Part shown: positions 32,461-43,754 of the stretch, piece after piece
Layout of the letters: each line of letters opens with the position of its first letter
Position numbering within the stretch: position 1 is the stretch's first letter
NCBI RefSeq assembly: GCF_023065955.2
Contig: NC_079873.1
Location: forward strand, 13,468,566-13,532,565
Source: Ursus arctos
Lineage: Eukaryota; Chordata; Mammalia; Carnivora; Ursidae
Length of the DNA stretch: 64,000 nucleotides
Reading direction: 5' to 3'
Made by a program: the position numbers and the translations under genes
Notes under the pieces: generated by a model
What the model saw: the letters and a program-made list of their open reading frames with translations, nothing else
Told to the model about the DNA's origin: nothing
Database searches by the model: none

Positions 32461-32467
32461 ACTCTTA

Positions 32468-32905
32468 AGGCTGTGCTGTTCGATATGGCAGCCACTAGCC
32501 GCTGGTGGCTACGGAATACTTGAAACGTGGCTGGTGTGATTGACGAGCAGATTTTTAAATGTAATTTAATTAATTTAAGTTTAAAAACTGGTATTTGGCT
32601 TTGTTGTTGGACAAGTGTTACTATCTGTGGAACAATTTTGGCATTCTGAGTGTACTCTCCAACCTTCTATTTCGTGAAATCTAAATACAGATCAAGCATT
32701 GCTGGTAAAACTTTACCACCCAAAGTGAGATGCCTTTTAGGTGTAAAAAGCACATGGGATTTCAAAGACTTCATATGAAAAAGAGAATGTGAACTATCTC
32801 ATTAGTGATTGTTCACGTTGATCACATGATAAAATGATCATATTTTAGACCCAAGTTAAATGAAATACACGATTAAATTTAATTGCACCTGATTCTTTTA
32901 CTGTT
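32468..32905. mobile_element. hAT-type DNA transposon relic (CAGTGCTGTCCAATA-end family)
   Basis: GGCTGTGCTGTTCGATATGG, CAGCCACTAGCCGCTGGTGG, CATGGGATTTCAAAGACTTC, ATATGAAAAAGAGAATGTGA and TAAATTTAATTGCACCTGAT are the left and middle parts of the same element type as at 11845. An unrelated stretch at about 32600-32730 may be a later insertion. Confidence 0.78.
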
Positions 32906-32909
32906 TTGT

Positions 32910-34630
32910 CTGTTTACTCTTTAGACTATGCCTCTGTGGAACCTCAAGTTACCCCTGCTCCTTCCTTCTGTTCCCTGAATCCACCGACTAGGTGATTTAT
33001 CTGTCTCATGTCCATCTTGTGTGCTGAGAAAGCTAGGTTGTACTGAACTCTGACATGTTCTGTTTAAGCCTTAAGCTCAGTGAAGAATCTAGTTTGTAAA
33101 TGGTTTCAGGACAGCGTGTTTCCTCCTCACAGCTGTCTCAGGCTGGACAGACTCTCGCACCGAGACTTGTGTACGTGAAGCGAACCGTACTGGGGGTGCC
33201 TGCAGGATCAACGCAGGTGCCGGGGAAGTGGCTCTGGGCAGGGGGGCGTTGAACAGCCATACAACACAACAGATACCTCAGCTCGGACCGTGAGCTGGCC
33301 CTTTAGAGTGGTCCCAAACTGAGGTGAGGAGGTTGGGCCATTGCATCCTCCAAACGACTAGTCTTTGGATGCAGGTTGCCCCAAGGCGGGGGACTGACCC
33401 TGGAGGGAAACAGCTCCCCTCCACAGAACGCAGTTTCCAGAGCGCTCAGCAGCCAGGGCTCCCGGGGAGACGAGTAGTACTTCAATCTGGAATAGGGTGT
33501 CTGCGTAGCACATGACAGCATCTATCTACTATGACATGTCAATCTTGCTCTAACCATCAGCCCCCAGCAAGACCCAGACCAGGGGAACTCGAACCGTCCC
33601 TGTGAGTGAGAACGAAGAGTAGGCCACGCACCTTCTTGCATCCCTCTCCGTCCTGCCCTGGAATGAGCCGTAATTTCTGGAACACGGATAGATGAACAGA
33701 TTGGGAGAAGAGGAGAGAAGAATGGAGAGGGAGAATAGAAGGCTGGATCGATATGACACAACCGCTCACAAATCCCCTGATGTCACACATATGCGGGGAG
33801 CCATTTCATGTTCCTCTAACTTCTGAATTGGGCTGGAGCCACAGCCCAGTAGCCGCTGAGGAATGTGGGGCAGGAGGGGTGAGAAGGGAGCTGGTTTCCG
33901 AACGGAGACCCTGCCTAGTATTCCGCTGGCGAATGAATGCCGTTCAGATGGAGAATGAATGTCGCTCAGATAACACGCCAAGAAAGAGAGCAGGCCCCAG
34001 GCCCCAGCTCCTCCAGAAAGTGACCTGCAGTTGCTACACAGGAAGTAAGAGCTTTGTAGCCACTTGATCCCTGAAAGCTTGACTCTCATTTTTCTCTGTG
34101 TGTCTGTCCGTCCGTCCGTTTGGTGGTTCTATTTTCTGTTTGCCCTTTTGTCCTTGGGGCCAAGTCTACATCTTGGGACTACTTCCCAAGAATCTGCCCC
34201 TGCCTGTTTGAAAGCTCTGATTAATCAGAGATGCCCAACAGCCTGTGCTCATTGGACAGGAGCATTCTCCCATAACCCTCTTCTTCTGCCAGTTATCTGT
34301 AATTTAACAGCTGTGTGTGTCACACGTGCCTGTGCTCACACAGGAATGCACATTCTCCTTAACTTACATACACCTCTAAAAGCACGTTAGTGCACGCTGG
34401 GTTAACACTGCCCCTGGCTACCTCATTTCCCTTCCTGCTCCCCTTTGTCCCTTCCTATCTCCAGCCACCTTGCTCTTTGCCTCTCATTTCACGCTGCTTC
34501 TGAGAGAGAAATCTCATTATTTCTGATTTAGGGGCTCCTGTGCCCTCCCCTGCTACATGTCATGCCCGTTGCCAGCTTGTTACAACATCACAAGAGAATT
34601 CAGAGCTCCGATTTATCTGCCAGAGGGAAT
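32910..34630. other. Unique sequence, no gene recognised
   Basis: No repeat recognised. Frames near 33303-34390 are open on both strands without any domain. A near-duplicate AATGAATGCCGTTCAGATGG / AATGAATGTCGCTCAGATAA lies at 33932-33976, and a GTCTGTCCGTCCGTCCGTTT run at 34102-34121. Confidence 0.35.
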
Positions 34631-34636
34631 GACTCT

Positions 34637-34686
34637 GGGGGGGATGGGAGTGGGACCGAGAAAGGGAGTGAAGGGCGGGCTGGGGG
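34637..34686 (+). other. G-rich block with canonical G-quadruplex motif
   Basis: GGG tracts at 34664-34666, 34673-34675, 34677-34679 and 34682-34686 have loops of 6, 1 and 2 bases, which meets the usual quadruplex rule. Three more G tracts lie just upstream (34637-34653). Function is unknown. Confidence 0.75.
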
Positions 34687-35037
34687 AGAGGATTGGCAGG
34701 GAAGGGCCGCAGGTTTTAGACCTGCAATAGCTTCGGGATGCTTGTAGGAGTTGGGTTGGGCCACGTGACAGAGAGCATGCATTTTCTCAGAAGCCTACAG
34801 TAGAAGCAGGTCGGCATTTGTGTATTTTAGAGATGGGCCGGAGACGTGTCCCTGGGGCTCGGCCAGCTGTTGAGGAAAGCAGTAATGGGCTTTTTAATCC
34901 TCTCTCTTCTCCTCCTGGGGTGTGGTACATGGTGACAATGGTCATATAGTTGATAATTTAGCAGCCCTCATAAGTCTCTCTCTGCCCCATTCATGAGGCT
35001 GGGGGCAGGAGTTAGACACCTTGTGGTGGGTGCAACA

Positions 35038-35082
35038 TATGGGCTTGGCACATAGTGGGGGCTCAGGGAATGTTCCCTCCAC
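35038..35082 (+). mobile_element. MIR or L2 3' end scrap
   Basis: GGGCTTGGCACATAGTGGGG followed by GCTCAGGGAATGTTCC resembles the shared MIR/L2 end GCACATAGTAGGTGCTCAAT. Confidence 0.5.
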
Positions 35083-35094
35083 GTGTAATCAGCC

Positions 35095-35480
35095 ACGTCT
35101 CTCAGCTGCCTTTGCTTTGGTTCCCCGAGAAGCAGAGCCTGAGACAATGAGCCAAGTGTGGGTAGTTTCTTTGGGGGATTCAGGAACACGAGCACGTCAT
35201 GAGGGTATGATACAGGAGAGGAGAAAGCCAGTAAAGGAGCATTAGTAAGCTTAATCCTCCAGGAGAATTAGGCCACCCAAGAGGCAAGGGAGCTGGAGTA
35301 TTTATACTCCAAGTCATTGGTTGGGTGCTGCATCTGGGGACATTAGTTCCCGAGCATTTCTAGTCCAGCTTATGCACGGGCAGAGTGGCCTTCCACAGCA
35401 CTGGTGTGGGAAGACTGGCCCCCCCGCTCAGAGATGCCGGCGCTGGCAGTTGGAAATCTGGAGCTTACCCAAAAGGCCTG
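35095..35480. mobile_element. Ancient interspersed repeat, unnamed
   Basis: CCCGAGAAGCAGAGCCTGAG, TGTGGGTAGTTTCTTTGGGG, and CATTGGTTGGGTGCTGCATC recur in a common mammalian repeat that opens with AAGCAGAACCTGAGA and GTTTATTTGGGAGG. Related copies may be at 51715 and 55425. Confidence 0.5.
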
Positions 35481-35526
35481 AGGGATATGCATGAGGCACT
35501 GACAGTATCTGCTGTAGTAGCTAAGA

Positions 35527-36185
35527 TTCATTCATTCACTCAACAAATGTTTATTGAGCTTCTCCTGCATTCCTGGCACTGTCCAAAGTGTTGAGGGTAC
35601 AGCAATAAACAAAACACAGATCTCTTCCCTCAGACAACTTGCTGTCTAAGAAGGACACTTGACCACGAGGTGACCAACAGAAACAAAGTACACCAACTCT
35701 ATAGCCTGTTAAGTGGTGATAATGCCGTGAAACAAAGATGGAGGCTCAGGGTTGCTGAGGGTGCCATAGCAAATCAGGCAGTCAGGGAAGGCCTCGGTGA
35801 GAAGTTGATATGAGAGTAAAACCTGGCAGGGATGAAACATGTGGCTCTCCGGGAGAAAAACATTGCAACCAGAGGAAATAGTAAGTGCAAAGGTCCTGAG
35901 GCAGGAGTGTGTGCCTGATGTGCTTAGTAGCAGAGTGGGCGAGGCATGAGGTGGTGGAAAGCAAACTCAGGCCATAAGGTGGAGTGACACTGCAGACCGT
36001 TCAGGGCCTTGACAGTGATTGTAGGTCCTTTGTCTTTTACTCTGAATGAGATGGGGAGTCCCTGGAGGGCTTCTAACAAGTAAGGGACCTGTTGTAGCTT
36101 ACGTTGCTGTGTTGTGGACATGATGAGGCAGGGCTGGGGTAAATGGAAGCAGGGAGGAAGCACATCTTCTAAGACCTTCCACTTC
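35527..36185 (+). mobile_element. L2 LINE 3' region, long copy
   Basis: ATTCATTCACTCAACAAATG, TTTATTGAGCTTCTCCTGCA, ACAGCAATAAACAAAACACA, AGTCAGGGAAGGCCTCGGTG, GTGCAAAGGTCCTGAGGCAG and TAAGGGACCTGTTGTAGCTT follow the L2 3' UTR for more than 600 bases, the longest single L2 in the window. Confidence 0.92.
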
Positions 36186-36189
36186 ACTT

Positions 36190-37050
36190 CATAATGAAGG
36201 AATAAAACAAGAGAGTGGGAGCAGGCCTCTGGAGGGGCCTACAGGTGGGAACAGGCACGATGCAGTCTCTGCTGCATTCTGATGGCTAAAACCGGTCCTA
36301 AAACAAGCCTAGCTTTAAAGGAAGGAGAAGTAGACTCCCCTCTTGATGGGAAGAGCTGCCAAGTCACTTGGCATAGGGGTGTGGATACAGGAAGGTAAAT
36401 TATTGTTGCCATTTTTGCAAGTAGTCTATCATGGCAAACAATGTCAGATTGAACTTCCAATATCCCTGTTCTTAAAATATCCTTGGGCCACTGCACCTCA
36501 TATGATGGAGTAAACTTGAAGGTTCACGAAGATGTGCCATGTCCATCTTAGACCCCAGTGACCACTGATGCCAGAGGGTATGTATCTGCCAACTAGAGAT
36601 GGGGGAACCCATTGGGAAAGCACTCCCACTTGCCCGCTCTGCTCCTTTCGTCAGATTTCTTTCTCCCTTCTCATCACCGCCTCTCCAGCCCTCCACATAC
36701 GTCTTTCTCGAGAGCAAACACTCACATCCTGTATCATGAAGAACGCTTTGCCAAATCTTCAGTAACCTTGCTCTTGACCACTAGCGCTGAATCTCGCAGT
36801 TGACTTCCGAAAGCTTCCAAGGGATCTTCCCAGTCAAAATCAGGATCCCCCAACCCTAATCCCCAAAATGAGTTCTGTGCTGGTTATTAATACTCATTTT
36901 CCACCTGCTTTGCCAATGGATGGGCTTGATTTGGGGACTGCAGCTATTTTAGGTTCTGTGGCTTGTGTGGAGATTGGTAGTACGGATGTGGTGTTGACAA
37001 AGGTCTGATAGTGTGTTCTTGTGGTAGAGGAATTGATGGGCATATTTCTT
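36190..37050. other. Unique sequence, no feature recognised
   Basis: No repeat or exon recognised; only short frames. Confidence 0.35.
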
Positions 37051-37054
37051 GGAG

Positions 37055-37125
37055 CCAGGGTCTGTGCCTGTTTCTTTGGTTCTCCTCCCAATACCTCGCA
37101 CCTGGTAGACTCTCAGTTAACATGA
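37055..37125 (+). mobile_element. Possible L2 3' end scrap
   Basis: CAGGGTCTGTGCCTGTTTCT, CCCAATACCTCGCACCTGGT and AGACTCTCAGTTAACATG recall the L2 end. Weak. Confidence 0.45.
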
Positions 37126-37251
37126 CCATGGACTTAAGGTCAGTCTACAATAGTCTATTTGATACCTCAGACCTTTCCCTCTTCTGCTCAAGCTAGCAGG
37201 GAAGGATCTTGAAGCATCTCTATAGATAAAACAGATTTTTGTATTCTAGAC

Positions 37252-37396
37252 CAGCACTGTGCAGTAGAGGTTTAGGCAGTGGTGGAAATGTTCCATATCT
37301 GTTCCATATCTGTGCTGTCCAACATGCTAGCCAGTAGCCGCTTATGGCTATTGAGCACCTAACGTGTGGTTAGCACAAGTGAGGAACTGGATTTTT
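37252..37396. mobile_element. hAT-type transposon relic, left part
   Basis: It begins CAGCACTGTGCAGTAGAGGT after a TTCTAGAC octamer at 37244-37251, a sequence type favoured as a hAT target. GGAAATGTTCCATATCTG, TGTGCTGTCCAACATGCTAG and GCTTATGGCTATTGAGCACC follow. A 12-base direct repeat (TTCCATATCTG) sits at 37291-37313. A CAN-SINE interrupts it. Confidence 0.8.
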
Positions 37397-37587
37397 TTTA
37401 AGATTTTATTTATTTATTTGACAGAGATAGAGACAGTCAGCGAGAGAGGGAACACAAGCAGGGGAAGTGGGAGAGGAAGAAGCAGGCTCACAGCAGAGGA
37501 GCCTGATGTGGGGCTCGATCCCAGAACGCCGGGATCACGCCCTGAGCCGAAGACAGACGCTTAACCGCTGTGCCACCCAGGCGCCCC
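37397..37587 (-). mobile_element. CAN-SINE, bear-type, young
   Basis: AAGATTTTATTTATTTATTT, the GAGACAGTCAGCGAGAGAGG signature, GGGGCTCGATCCCAGAACGC and GTGCCACCCAGGCGCCCC are all intact. The 15-base target-site duplication AGGAACTGGATTTTT (37382-37396 and 37588-37602) is perfect, which marks a recent insertion. Confidence 0.98.
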
Positions 37588-37650
37588 AGGAACTGGATTT
37601 TTAATTTGCCTTAATTTTATCTAAAATTTTAATGAAAAGAGAACTAATAC
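37588..37650. mobile_element. hAT-type transposon relic, right part
   Basis: AGGAACTGGATTTTTAATTT, GCCTTAATTTTATCTAAAAT and TTTAATGAAAAGAG continue the element broken at 37396. The right terminus is not clear. Confidence 0.65.
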
Positions 37651-38402
37651 CTTGATGGTTTAGGGTACAAGTTTAAAGTACAGAATTACTTCGAAGCTTT
37701 AGCTGAAAAATACATGATGACTTGGCGTTTATTATATATGAGAGTTTGCTCTTTATAATATATATGCTCTACCATGGAATAAAATGGAAGGTCTAGGAAA
37801 ATGTACCCCAGACTCCCTTAGCACATGCTGCTGTGTATTCGTGTGGATTCAAATGCCAGTTGAGATAGATAACTGCATTGCTATTAAATTGGCTTTAAGT
37901 TTAAACTTTACATTCTTCCTATTATTAGTGTAGTCGGAGAATGAAAATATCTCATCCAGCACCCATTTGGTGTTAAGAATGACCTCCCAGCTGGTGTGGG
38001 CTATAACCCTTTCCCTGCAATGCAAACCTCCTATGAGATTTAAAAGAAAATTCTCCCCCAGAAAGCTCTTCAAGTGCATTTAATGAATAAGGTGCTACCC
38101 TTATCTTTCTGTGACATTTACTTTAATAAGCCGTGGGAGTGATTTAGTGATCGGTGGGCACTGACATTTGAAGAGGGAAAGACAAACTTTGCTGCTTCCT
38201 AACAGTGGCTTTTTTTCTCCTCTTGATTCTGGCCCTGCATCCATGGAAACTTTGTTTCCAGAGAGATTGTGTTTGTCGGGTTTTGGAAGTCATTTATTTT
38301 TTTTTTTCTTTCAACATGTAGCTACAAATTAATTTCTTCTTTGTGTGTCTGATGTTGAAATTATTCATAGCAAATAAAGTACGTCTTGCACACTGAACTA
38401 AG

Positions 38403-38442
38403 GAGTGTGCATGTGTGTGCGTGTGTGTGCCTGTGCGTTTGG
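38403..38442 (+). repeat. Imperfect (TG)n tract
   Basis: GTGTGCATGTGTGTGCGTGT then GTGTGCCTGTGCG; short and interrupted. Confidence 0.85.
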
Positions 38443-38519
38443 CCTTTTCCTCAACATGGAATTTGTTCCACTTTGTTTAGAAGAAAAAACACATGGAAGG
38501 AATTTTTTAAAGGCAGATT

Positions 38520-38948
38520 TAAAAATATACATATGTAACTACAACTGTGACCATGGATATATATCTGTACCTACCGCCCTGAAGAAGATACAGAGCACTG
38601 TGGGCATCCCCAGCCTCCTGTCCTGTCCCCTGTCATGTCCCCTGCCAGTCCGTATATCCCACCCAGAGGTCACTCTTCTGACTCCTGTCACCACAGATTA
38701 GTTTTGCCTTTTGTTGAACTTCATATAAGTGGAATCAAGCACGGCGTGTTTTTCGGCGTCTTGTCCATCACATTCATCCACGTTGTTGTGTGGCTCACTG
38801 CTTTGTTTTTAATTAGTGTATAATTCTCCGTTCTATGAATATACCACAGTCGATTTTTTCCACTGGTGGATGTTTGGGTTGGTTCTAGCCTTTGTTGTGA
38901 ACAAAGCTGCTGTGAATACTCTTGTACTTGTCCTCTGATAGGCTTTTT
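38520..38948 (-). mobile_element. Old L1 3'-region fragment, left part
   Basis: GAAGAAGATACAGAGCACTG, CACCCAGAGGTCACTCTTCT, CTTCATATAAGTGGAATCAA, TTCTATGAATATACCACAGT and GTGAACAAAGCTGCTGTGAA follow the reverse-complement L1 3' region. The CAN-SINE at 38949 splits it. Confidence 0.85.
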
Positions 38949-39143
38949 TTTTTTAAAGATTTTATTTATTTATTTGACAGAGATAGAGACAGCCAGCGAG
39001 AGAGGGAACACAAGCAGGGGGAGTGGGAGAGGAAGAAGCAGGCTCATAGCAGAGGAGCCTGATGTGGGGCTCGAACCCAGAACGCTGGGATCACGCCCTG
39101 AGCCGAAGGCAGACGCTTAACCGCTGTGCCACCCAGGCGCCCC
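38949..39143 (-). mobile_element. CAN-SINE, bear-type, young
   Basis: AAAGATTTTATTTATTTATT, GAGACAGCCAGCGAGAGAGG, GGGGCTCGAACCCAGAACGC and GTGCCACCCAGGCGCCCC. The perfect 13-base target-site duplication is TGATAGGCTTTTT at 38936-38948 and 39144-39156. It differs from the copy at 37397 by only a handful of bases. Confidence 0.98.
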
Positions 39144-39225
39144 TGATAGGCTTTTTCACTCCCTTCGTTTAGTATATGCCTAGGAGTGAAGTTACTGGGT
39201 TATCAGATTAAAAGGAAGGTTCTGT
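39144..39225 (-). mobile_element. Old L1 3'-region fragment, right part
   Basis: TTCGTTTAGTATATGCCTAG, GAGTGAAGTTACTGGGTTAT continue the L1 begun at 38520 (consensus GTATATACCTAGGAGTGGAA). Confidence 0.82.
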
Positions 39226-39889
39226 TGTGTTGACAAAGACCCAATCTAAGGAAGTTTAGAGATTGGGAATACCAGTCAGAGACCCAGGGTCTGTCTCTCT
39301 TGCCGCTGTCTCGTTCCCAGGATGATGCCCTTATTCTGGTGGTCCGAGAGGCTTGATCACGACGTCCACCTTCCAGATGAGAAAATAGGAGATTGTACAG
39401 CATGGCCCTTTCCCCGCAAAGACAGGCCTCCAGAGATTGGGATCCTCGCTTCTGCTGAGACTACATGTACAAGAACATGTTTCACAGCCACCCTGCCCCA
39501 AAGTACAAGGGGTCATCTTTATTTTGAGAAGGCTTGTACCCCCCCCCAAAATGTGGAAGAAAAGAGGGGTAGATACTGGGGTATTATGAAAAGTCTCTGC
39601 CACAGCTTACTTCTTGGGGTTGGCACGTTCCCCATTTGGGGGAGTGAGCATGCAGGCATTAGCATTTGAGCTCTTTTACTCCCTAGCTCAGGAGAACCTC
39701 TGAGAACTTTCTGGACTCCTTGGAGCAGTTACGCCCGCCATCCCCCCCTAAACTCTTGTACTAAGCATGGACGTTGTTCACTTATCACTTCTACACAGAT
39801 GTCTCCCTGATAACTGATTTGTTTTTGTTTGTTTTTAGTATTCTGAAACGATATTACTACTCTTATTATTTTCAACACAATTATTATTT

Positions 39890-40070
39890 CCCTAGAAGGA
39901 GACTGCTTCTTGGCTCTGTCGCTTATCAGTTTGCGTGGTCTTGGAATCTTTGCTTATTTTCTCTGAGCTTCTGTTTCATCATCCATAAAATGGGAACAAA
40001 AATGCCTACCTTGAAGAACTATTTTAAGTAACAGAGATAGTATGTTTTACACCCAGCATAGCTGGAGGTC
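39890..40070 (+). mobile_element. MIR SINE
   Basis: GGTCTTGGAATCTTTGCTTA, GAGCTTCTGTTTCATCATCC, ATAAAATGGGAACAAAAATG and CCTACCTTGAAGAACTATTT are a sense MIR. Confidence 0.9.
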
Positions 40071-40074
40071 CGTA

Positions 40075-42100
40075 TGGTCCTGTCGTGATATACTTTCACA
40101 ATAAAAACTATCTAGCAACCAGAAGTGACTAAATCTATTTCCTGTTTCTCAAAAGGCTAAAGGGAATGCAATCTATAACTTACGGTGGTAGTTCTCAAGA
40201 CACACACACACACACAAACACAAACCTGCCTCACTTCATCTCTCAAACACACTTGAGCACATTGGACGGTTTTTGCTCTCCTTGCCCTCGCTTCTTCTCA
40301 GCCCTCCCACGCTCTCCCAGCCTGTCTCACCACGCCGCCTCTGTGGGGGCTTCTCTGCCATTCCTCTTCCCATTTCTTTCCATCTTCACTCTTTTCCTCT
40401 CACTCAAGTAAATCTCAGGGAAAGAGGCCGTGATTTTTTTTTAGCAGTCCTTAGTGTTTTCCCTAGTGTTCCCTGTAACATGTGACAGTCATCTGTCACA
40501 TGGGAGACCATCAGTGGCTGCTGTTCCCATTACCATCAAGATGACGAGGACCCTTAGCTCTCTTGGCTTATCTAGGACCCCGTAAGAGCTCCGGCGGAGG
40601 TGAGCGCTGTGAAGGTTGACTCCAAGAGCAGGGGTATATGGTGGGCCGGCTCTTGTTCGTCCTGACAACTCCATGCAATTAGCAGAGTATGTGAGTCAGC
40701 CATTCACTTACTTAATTTGTATACATTTATTTATTGATGTAGTTGGGCAGTTTTGAAGCAATTGACAGAAAAACATATAACATAGGGTGACGTCAATAAA
40801 TAATAAATATGGTCGAAGGGAAAACAAAGCCGAGGCCCAGAAACGTATACCCCAAGCGAATGCGTATCCCAGCCTGAGGTTCATGTCAGAGGCACTGGGA
40901 AAGCTAGAGGCGCGTGACTGAGCAGCCTCACGGTTATTTTGAGGAGTTAAACCATGGGATAATGCTCGTCCAGGTAGAGAGCGCTTGAGAGTTACGTAGT
41001 AGGATGAGCTTTCTCTCCCCTGTGTACAACTGTCATGACCGGTGGATGCCCAGTCTTGTTTGCCTGATCTCTGCATTTGCTGCCCTAGCAGTTGGCTTTG
41101 AACAGAAGAGGCACAGTGCTATCAGCTCCCAAGATCTTGCTGCTCAGCTGGGTCTCAAATACCCTTAATCATTTGTTATTCATCATGGACTCCTAGTGAG
41201 TTTTGGGTATTCCGAGAACTATTAAAAGATGAGCTTTTTCATAACGTGTTTGGGTGCTGGCTTCTGGGCTGCGCTGGGCTGGAGCCAGCTTGTACCCATT
41301 CACAAGAGCCAACTGGACACGTCTTACTCTGCGTTCAGTGACATCAAGTCGGTAGCTTGAAATCAGCCAAGGTGTGAGTATTTATACCACAGAAACTAGC
41401 AAATGCTACAAATCAGGGCTTTTTTTTTTTTCTCCGTATGGAAAGTCAGTTGTTAAACGTTTACTATCATACCACAGAGTGCATGAGGTACTGAGTGCAT
41501 GATTATGTCAAAATAGATGCCACTGTTCAGAGAGACTTACGGAAATAATTATAAGATATTCTGTGGACTCAAAGGTGCTGTGTGAAATGGCAGAATTTCA
41601 GCTAATGCTTATGTCTGATCTGGGAACATCAGCGAATCTATTAGAATTTTAGACTGCAAAATTCAAAGGTTGAACATTGTGATGAATGTCCCTGGTTTGT
41701 TTGAAAATCGTGTGGGAGAAAGGAGGTTGGAGTTTTCTGCTGAAACTAGAAGCAAAAGCCTGATATCACCCAAGACTCGGAAGCATTCACCATGGGGCAG
41801 CATAGAGTTCAGCTGAAATGATCCTTCCTGACACATCCCTCTATGAGAAAGACAGGGTGACAAGGGACCAGGAAGGGTTGTCTCCATGCAGCTGATGCCC
41901 TTGCCATAGTAACTCCGCTGACAAAGCATCCTTTGGCTCCCAGTTGTCAAATCAAGCAGAGCTTTCATCTCTTCGAGTTCAATGCCCAAGGCTGACGTGT
42001 TGACGACAGCCAGGGCATTATCCAGGATCAAAAGTCACCACTACCCCAAATGTGCTTTAAATGTGCCTAATCATCCAGTGAGCTCTTCAGACTTTGTGGT
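40075..42100. other. Unique sequence with short simple repeats
   Basis: It holds a (CA)n at 40199-40217 and a T-run at 41421-41434; nothing else recognised. Minus frames of 122 codons at 40708-41076 and 41663-42031 lack domains. No exon could be supported. Confidence 0.35.
40199..40217 (+). repeat. (CA)n microsatellite
   Basis: AGACACACACACACACACAA, nine CA units, followed by ACACAAAC. Confidence 0.9.
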
Positions 42101-42104
42101 TCAT

Positions 42105-42300
42105 CCAGGATCCATGTATTTAGAATAGTGACTAATAATCTAAGCTTTGGACCTACACGGAACTGGGTTCATATCCTACCACCTACACCCTGGATGACCT
42201 CAGGCACAGAGCTTTACTTTCATTTTCTCATCTCTAAAATGGGTATAATAATACTATTTAACTCAAAGCTTTGCGGAAAGGAATGAGAGAGCTGCTTCAT
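42105..42300 (+). mobile_element. MIR SINE, near full length
   Basis: TAATCTAAGCTTTGGACCTA, CTGGATGACCTCAGGCACAG, CATTTTCTCATCTCTAAAAT and GGGTATAATAATACTATTTA match the sense MIR. Confidence 0.92.
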
Positions 42301-42586
42301 TCAACAACTACAGTTTTGAGTGCCTAGAGTAGGCCAGGGGAGCTCTTGCAGTAGAATTTCCAGCTGCCACATCCGGTGCCCACTTGTTCCCAGTTGGAAG
42401 GACGAGAGACAAGTCTGTGATTTTGTAGGGAGCTCCTAAAATGCCTTAGCTAGACGATGCGGTGCTGCTGCCCAGGTGGCAGCTTATCTCCAGTCCTTCT
42501 CTGCCAAGTAAGCTTCGTGTCCTCTACGGGGCTGAACCTAATCGGTAAACTTATTTCCGGACATTTTCCCAAGCTCCAAAAAAGCT

Positions 42587-42628
42587 CACAGGTGCAGACA
42601 ATCTGGCCACAGGTGCAGACAATCTGGC
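42587..42628 (+). repeat. Perfect 21-base tandem duplication
   Basis: The unit CACAGGTGCAGACAATCTGG plus C occurs twice head to tail at 42587-42607 and 42608-42628 with no mismatch. Being a multiple of three it leaves the surrounding 127-codon frame open, but that frame has no recognisable domain. Confidence 0.95.
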
Positions 42629-43134
42629 CTCAGGGCCTTTTGTTCTGCCCCCTCCCCCACCACCACCGCCCCCGACGTCTTGCGGGGCTGAGTATGCTGT
42701 GTCTAGGTTTTCTGAACCACAGATCATGGCAGGGTATTACCAACTGGTACTTGTCAAGGCCATCCAGGAGCCATGTTTCCCAAGCTCAGGGAGTAGCCGT
42801 GGCAGCCTCTTGCAGGAGTCAGAGCACACACGTAACTTAGGACACACCCATGTTGGTGGGCATGGAGCTGGGATTTGCGCCCAGTGCCATTGTGGACTAG
42901 AGAGCCTTCTCCAGGACCAGGTGCACGGTGGCTGGGATTTTCAGCGGACAAGAGGGAACACCAGGGAGCAAGCATAGCCCTTTTAGTCAATGGCTTTCTT
43001 GGTGCTCCCACAGCTCACGGGCACATGGAGCCAGGAAGTTCTGCTAGCCCTCATCTAAGCAAGGCTATTACTGTCCCAGCAACTGTGAGAATCACCATCA
43101 CCATCCTCCTCATTATCTTGCTGCCATTGATAGT

Positions 43135-43540
43135 ATCAGTCCGGGAATTCTTCACTTTTATTTGGACCCCTTTGGTAATCTGGTACAATCTGTGGATCCC
43201 TTTTCAGAATAATGTTTCTCAGTGCACAAAATACAATACATAGGATTACAGCAGAAGCAAAGTGTATTGAAATACAATTATCAAAATATTTTTAAAATTG
43301 TGATATTGTGATAGATATAGGCTTCTTTATTAATACATTAAATAAGAATTAATGATGAATCCAACAACCATCATACCTTGAAGTAGTGGTGTGCTGTGAA
43401 TAGCATTTCAGGCATTAACTATAATGCGGTATGAAAATATCTAATTTCTGTTGGCAACAAACACAACTGCTGCTAATATCTCTGTGGTCTGTTGCCTTCA
43501 TTCATAATTGAAGGAAATACTAAATTCCAGTTACAAATTG
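43135..43540. mobile_element. Ancient DNA transposon (family shared with 13958 and 48670)
   Basis: TTTTCAGAATAATGTTTCTC, AATACATAGGATTACAGCAG, GGCTTCTTTATTAATACATT, GGTATGAAAATATCTAATTT and TTCATTCATAATTGAAGGAA are in order along one old element. Orientation is the same as 48670 and opposite to 13958. Confidence 0.78.
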
Positions 43541-43574
43541 ATGGAAGAAAGCTACATGTGCTTCCTTCCCCCAG

Positions 43575-43752
43575 CTAAGAGCTCTGTCTGTGTTGGACAT
43601 TGTGCTAAACCCTGAATAAACGTTATTCCTAGCCTTTACTCTGTTATTCCCATTTTGCAGGTGAGGAAACCAAGGCTCGGGGTCTGACTCACCCAAGGTC
43701 ACACAACAGGTCTTTGTGACACTGGAGCTTAGGTTCTCTGTTCCACACCCCG
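43575..43752 (-). mobile_element. MIR SINE
   Basis: GTTGGACATTGTGCTAAACC, TATTCCCATTTTGCAGGTGA, GGAAACCAAGGCTCGGGGTC and CCAAGGTCACACAACAGGTC are a minus-strand MIR. Confidence 0.92.
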
Positions 43753-43754
43753 CG

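Noticed and set aside
33303..34390. Series of overlapping frames on both strands suggesting a gene
   Set aside because: No consistent frame, no domain, no plausible exon borders, and similar density of frames on the two strands.
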